From assembly GCA_025456495.1 (NCBI GenBank), contig JALOKO010000056.1:1-17396 (forward strand): 17,396 nucleotides of DNA. The letters run 5' to 3'. The DNA is from Bryobacterales bacterium. GTDB lineage: Bacteria; Acidobacteriota; Terriglobia; Bryobacterales; Bryobacteraceae. Every line of letters begins with the position of its first letter. Positions within the stretch are counted from its first letter, which is position 1. Shown in pieces: positions 15,309-17,396 of the stretch. A program made the position numbers and the translations under genes. A model generated the notes under the pieces. The model did not search any database and was not told where the DNA came from. It worked only from the letters and a program-made list of their open reading frames with translations.

Positions 15309-16586
15309 ATGAATCGTCGCACCTTTGTCGCGTCCGCGGCCGCTACAGCCGCCCTGCCCGCGCTCAGCCTCGCTCAGCCGGGTAAGACCTACCGGACCGC
15401 CGTTGTTGGAACGGGGTGGTGGGGTATGAATATCCTGGGTGAGGCCATCGCCAGCAAGCGCTGCAAAGTGGTGGGCATGTGTGATGTGGACGAGAGCCTG
15501 CTGAACCCGGCCCACGGCAAGGTGATGCAACTCACCGGAGATCAGCCCAACCGGTACAAGGATTTCCGCGAGATGCTGGCCAAGGAAAAGCCGGAAATCG
15601 TCATCGTCGGCACGCCGGACCACTGGCATCCGCTCATCACCATCGCTGCCGTGAATGCCGGTGCGCATGTCTACGTGGAGAAGCCCGTCAGCCATACCAT
15701 CCGCGAAGGCCGCGCCATGGTGAAGGCCGCCCGCGCGGCGGATCGTGTCGTGCAGGTGGGCACCCATCGCCGCGTTTCGCCGCACAACGTGGAGGGGCTG
15801 AAGTTTCTGCGCTCGGGCATGGTGGGCAAGATCCACTCCATCCGCTGCTTTGTGCATTCCGGTGGGCGTGGCAACGTCGGGGTCCCCAATAGCGAGCCCC
15901 CTCCAGGATTGGATTGGGACATGTACTGCGGTCCCGCCGCCCTCATCCCGTTCAACAAGGGGCTGCACACCCGCGGATTCCGCAACCATCTGAACTTTGC
16001 CAACGGCACCCTGGGCGACTGGGGGATCCACTGGATTGACCAGGTGCTTTGGTGGAGCGAAGAAAAGACCCCCAAGAGCGTCTACTCCACAGGCAGCCGC
16101 TATCTGCCCACCGGCATTATGGATGCTCCCGATGCGCAGGTGGCCATCTACCAGTTCAGTGACTTCACCCTGCATTGGGAACACCGTCGTTTTGCCGGCA
16201 ACAACGCAGAGAAGCATCCGCTAGGCGCGTACTTCTATGGCGCCGAAGGCACCTTCCACATGGGCTGGCGCGATGGCTGGACCTTTTATCCCGTGGACGG
16301 CCGCAAGCAACCCATCCATATGGAGCCCTCTCTCAACGAGCCCGACCAGCAGAACATCAGGGAGCTGTGGGCTGACTTCCTGAATGCGATCGAAACCAAG
16401 CGTCGGCCGGTTTCCGACATCGAAACCGGACACCAGGCAACCGCTATCTCGTTGCTGGGAATGCTGTCAATGAAGCTGGGTCGCAGCATCGCATGGGACG
16501 GGCAGAAGGAAGAGATTCCTGGTGACCCGGAAGCCAACAAGTTGCTGGCGCGCGACTACCGCGGTGAGTGGAAGTACCCCACGTAA
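15309..16586 (+). CDS. Tat-exported Gfo/Idh/MocA family oxidoreductase
   Basis: NAD(P)-dependent oxidoreductase of the glucose-fructose oxidoreductase/inositol dehydrogenase family; the substrate cannot be told from sequence, though sugars or sugar derivatives are usual. The 425 residues open with a twin-arginine signal, MNRRTFVASAAATAALPALS, with likely cleavage near LSLA-Q. The Rossmann domain follows: AVVGTGWWG (about 31-39), CDVDES, VGTPDHWHP and the family motif VEKPVSH (about 123-129). The C-terminal domain has LDWDMYCGPA and GDWGIHWIDQVLWW, with H241 in the place of a typical catalytic histidine. GGGAGG at 15296-15301 stands 7 nt before the ATG. The 105-nt divergent gap to msrP should hold promoters for both genes, but I see no clear -35/-10 pair. 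Two Tat-exported proteins side by side may be coincidence. Confidence 0.92.
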   Translation: MNRRTFVASAAATAALPALSLAQPGKTYRTAVVGTGWWGMNILGEAIASKRCKVVGMCDVDESLLNPAHGKVMQLTGDQPNRYKDFREMLAKEKPEIVIVGTPDHWHPLITIAAVNAGAHVYVEKPVSHTIREGRAMVKAARAADRVVQVGTHRRVSPHNVEGLKFLRSGMVGKIHSIRCFVHSGGRGNVGVPNSEPPPGLDWDMYCGPAALIPFNKGLHTRGFRNHLNFANGTLGDWGIHWIDQVLWWSEEKTPKSVYSTGSRYLPTGIMDAPDAQVAIYQFSDFTLHWEHRRFAGNNAEKHPLGAYFYGAEGTFHMGWRDGWTFYPVDGRKQPIHMEPSLNEPDQQNIRELWADFLNAIETKRRPVSDIETGHQATAISLLGMLSMKLGRSIAWDGQKEEIPGDPEANKLLARDYRGEWKYPT

Positions 16587-16781
16587 GCAGGACCGCTTGC
16601 CCGCGTTGGCCAAGGCGATATCAGGGGAAGCCGGGCGTTGATTCCTTGCCTTGTCTCCTTCGCCGCATCCCTTGATGCTGCATCTCCGAATCCGGGATTT
16701 GGAATCGCGCGCCTGTCGGAATGTGAAGAAACGGAGCTTACGAGGGCGCTGGCCCAATGAAATCAACCACTTCACTTTGGC

Positions 16782-16879
16782 AGGCAACGTGCATTCTGTG
16801 CGGCAGGGTCTTGAGTTTGTCGCTAAGGTGGCGTTGCCTCCTCGATGAACACCCCGCCTGTTGTGGGCGGGGTTTTTTT
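16782..16879 (+). ncRNA. candidate structured RNA ending in an intrinsic terminator
   Basis: AGGCAACG (16782-16789) pairs perfectly with CGTTGCCT (16832-16839). Inside, GCGGC (16800-16804) can pair with GTCGC (16819-16823, one G-U pair), giving a closed two-tier stem. A strong terminator hairpin follows 11 nt later. This is the shape of a small RNA or of a structured 3' UTR of the oxidoreductase mRNA. No clear promoter is visible just upstream, and chance pairing is possible. Confidence 0.3.
16851..16879 (+). terminator. rho-independent terminator, + strand
   Basis: ACCCCGCC (16851-16858) and GGCGGGGT (16866-16873) make a perfect 8-bp G+C-rich stem with a 7-nt loop (TGTTGTG), and the stem runs into a T7 tract at 16873-16879. 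The T-run is on the + strand, so it ends rightward transcription. The nearest rightward gene, the Gfo/Idh/MocA oxidoreductase, stops 264 nt before it. In the other direction the stem is not followed by T residues, so it would not serve the OmpA-family gene well. Confidence 0.9.
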
Positions 16880-16923
16880 ATGGCGGAACCGCGGCAGGAT
16901 GGCGCTTGCGTCCGGGGCGCCAG

Positions 16924-17396
16924 CTACTGAACGGGCGTGTCGGTAGGCGCAGGTGGAGGGGGAGGCTGCTGAATGGTGGCGCCGATCATTTCCCCGGAAA
17001 GCACCAACTCCACTCGACGGTTGCGGTCCCGTCCCGCACGCGTGGTGTTGGCCTCCAGTTGCCGCGACTCGCCATATCCCAGTGAACTGAGATTCGATGG
17101 GGGCAATCCCTGCTCCACCAGAAAGTTGGCGACGGCAGCCGCGCGCTGCTCTGACAGCAACTGGTTGCGACCGGCATCCCCGGTGTTGTCCGTATGGCCC
17201 TCCACCTGCACCGTGATGCCCGGCGCCCACGACAGGATGCCCGCCACACGCGCCAGCAGGATGCGTGTTTCCGGCTTCAGCGTGAACTTGCCGGGGTCAA
17301 ACAAGATATCGCTGAGTTGCACCACCAGGCCGCGTTCGGTGTCGGCGGTCTCCAGAACCTGATTGAGCCGCAACACCAGCAGTTCGCGCAACTGGT
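16924..17396 (-). CDS. OmpA-family peptidoglycan-binding protein (N-terminus outside window)
   Basis: The C-terminal 156 or so residues of an outer-membrane-associated protein that anchors to peptidoglycan through an OmpA-like domain. The frame runs through the right edge (…Q-L-R-E-L), so the true start is outside the window. The OmpA domain shows LSDILFDPGKFTLKPETRILLARVAGIL, then VEGHTDNTGDAGRNQLLSEQRAAAV, LSSLGYGESRQL and RDRNRRVELVLSG. The HTD aspartate and the SEQRA arginine are the usual diaminopimelate contacts. This agrees with the meso-diaminopimelate type inferred from MurE. The protein ends in a proline-rich tail (IQQPPPPPAPTDTPVQ) before a TAG stop. It is convergent with the oxidoreductase gene. 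The domain N-terminal to this part cannot be seen. Confidence 0.9.
   Translation of the reverse strand, partial: QLRELLVLRLNQVLETADTERGLVVQLSDILFDPGKFTLKPETRILLARVAGILSWAPGITVQVEGHTDNTGDAGRNQLLSEQRAAAVANFLVEQGLPPSNLSSLGYGESRQLEANTTRAGRDRNRRVELVLSGEMIGATIQQPPPPPAPTDTPVQ

Larger units (their letters stand above)
16587..16923. other. intergenic region between convergent oxidoreductase and OmpA-family genes
   Basis: No convincing protein gene is present; the short frames here lack domains and ribosome binding sites. It holds a possible structured RNA (16782-16839) and an intrinsic terminator (16851-16879), both described separately. The first 195 bases show nothing I can name. Confidence 0.6.

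Noticed and set aside
15204..16217. The msrP frame stays open for a further 338 codons upstream, suggesting a 671-residue protein
   Set aside because: This extension is exactly antisense to the well-supported Gfo/Idh/MocA gene and has no recognisable domain; the ATG at 15203 has a ribosome binding site and starts a Tat signal. High G+C commonly opens antisense frames.
16467..16787. 106-codon - strand frame between the oxidoreductase and the OmpA-family gene
   Set aside because: Its last part is antisense to the oxidoreductase C-terminus; no domain or start signal is visible.

Overview
The window is a G+C-rich stretch of bacterial chromosome. It is dominated by the downstream two thirds of a dcw (division and cell wall) cluster, all on the + strand: murE (5' end outside the window), murF, mraY, murD, ftsW, murG, murC, ftsQ, ftsA, ftsZ. 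The MurE fragment carries the DNPR signature of the meso-diaminopimelate-adding enzyme. Together with an OmpA-type peptidoglycan-binding protein, this indicates a Gram-negative-type envelope. The gene order, the Tat-exported Gfo/Idh/MocA oxidoreductase and the style of the proteins suggest an acidobacterium, perhaps a Bryobacterales/Solibacter relative. That placement is inference from memory, not a search result.

Layout. Positions 1-12306: the dcw genes are tightly packed, with 4-nt overlaps at murE/murF and murD/ftsW and an 8-nt overlap at ftsQ/ftsA. Longer gaps lie before murG, murC, ftsQ and ftsZ. The genes make UDP-MurNAc-pentapeptide (MurC, D, E, F), load it on lipid (MraY, MurG), polymerise it (FtsW) and place the machinery at the septum (FtsQ, FtsA, FtsZ). 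ftsW is broken: its two halves lie in different frames and the large periplasmic loop between them is missing. murB and ddl are not in the cluster. Positions 12307-12529: a spacer with a compound tandem repeat separates ftsZ from the convergent adk (- strand, to 13138). Positions 13139-14201: about 1.06 kb with clearly lower G+C and no convincing gene. Positions 14202-15203: msrP-like molybdoenzyme (- strand) with a Tat signal and a lipobox. Positions 15309-16586: a divergent Tat-exported Gfo/Idh/MocA oxidoreductase. Positions 16587-16923: a spacer with a strong intrinsic terminator, preceded by a possible structured RNA. Positions 16924-17396: the C-terminal part of an OmpA-family protein (- strand), running off the right edge.

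Most of the window is ordinary housekeeping sequence. I did not find an unknown multigene system. The points that deserve a second look are the ftsW lesion, the low-G+C gene-free island, the Tat-lipoprotein form of MsrP without an adjacent MsrQ, the ftsZ-adk repeat, and the structured element before the terminator at 16851-16879.
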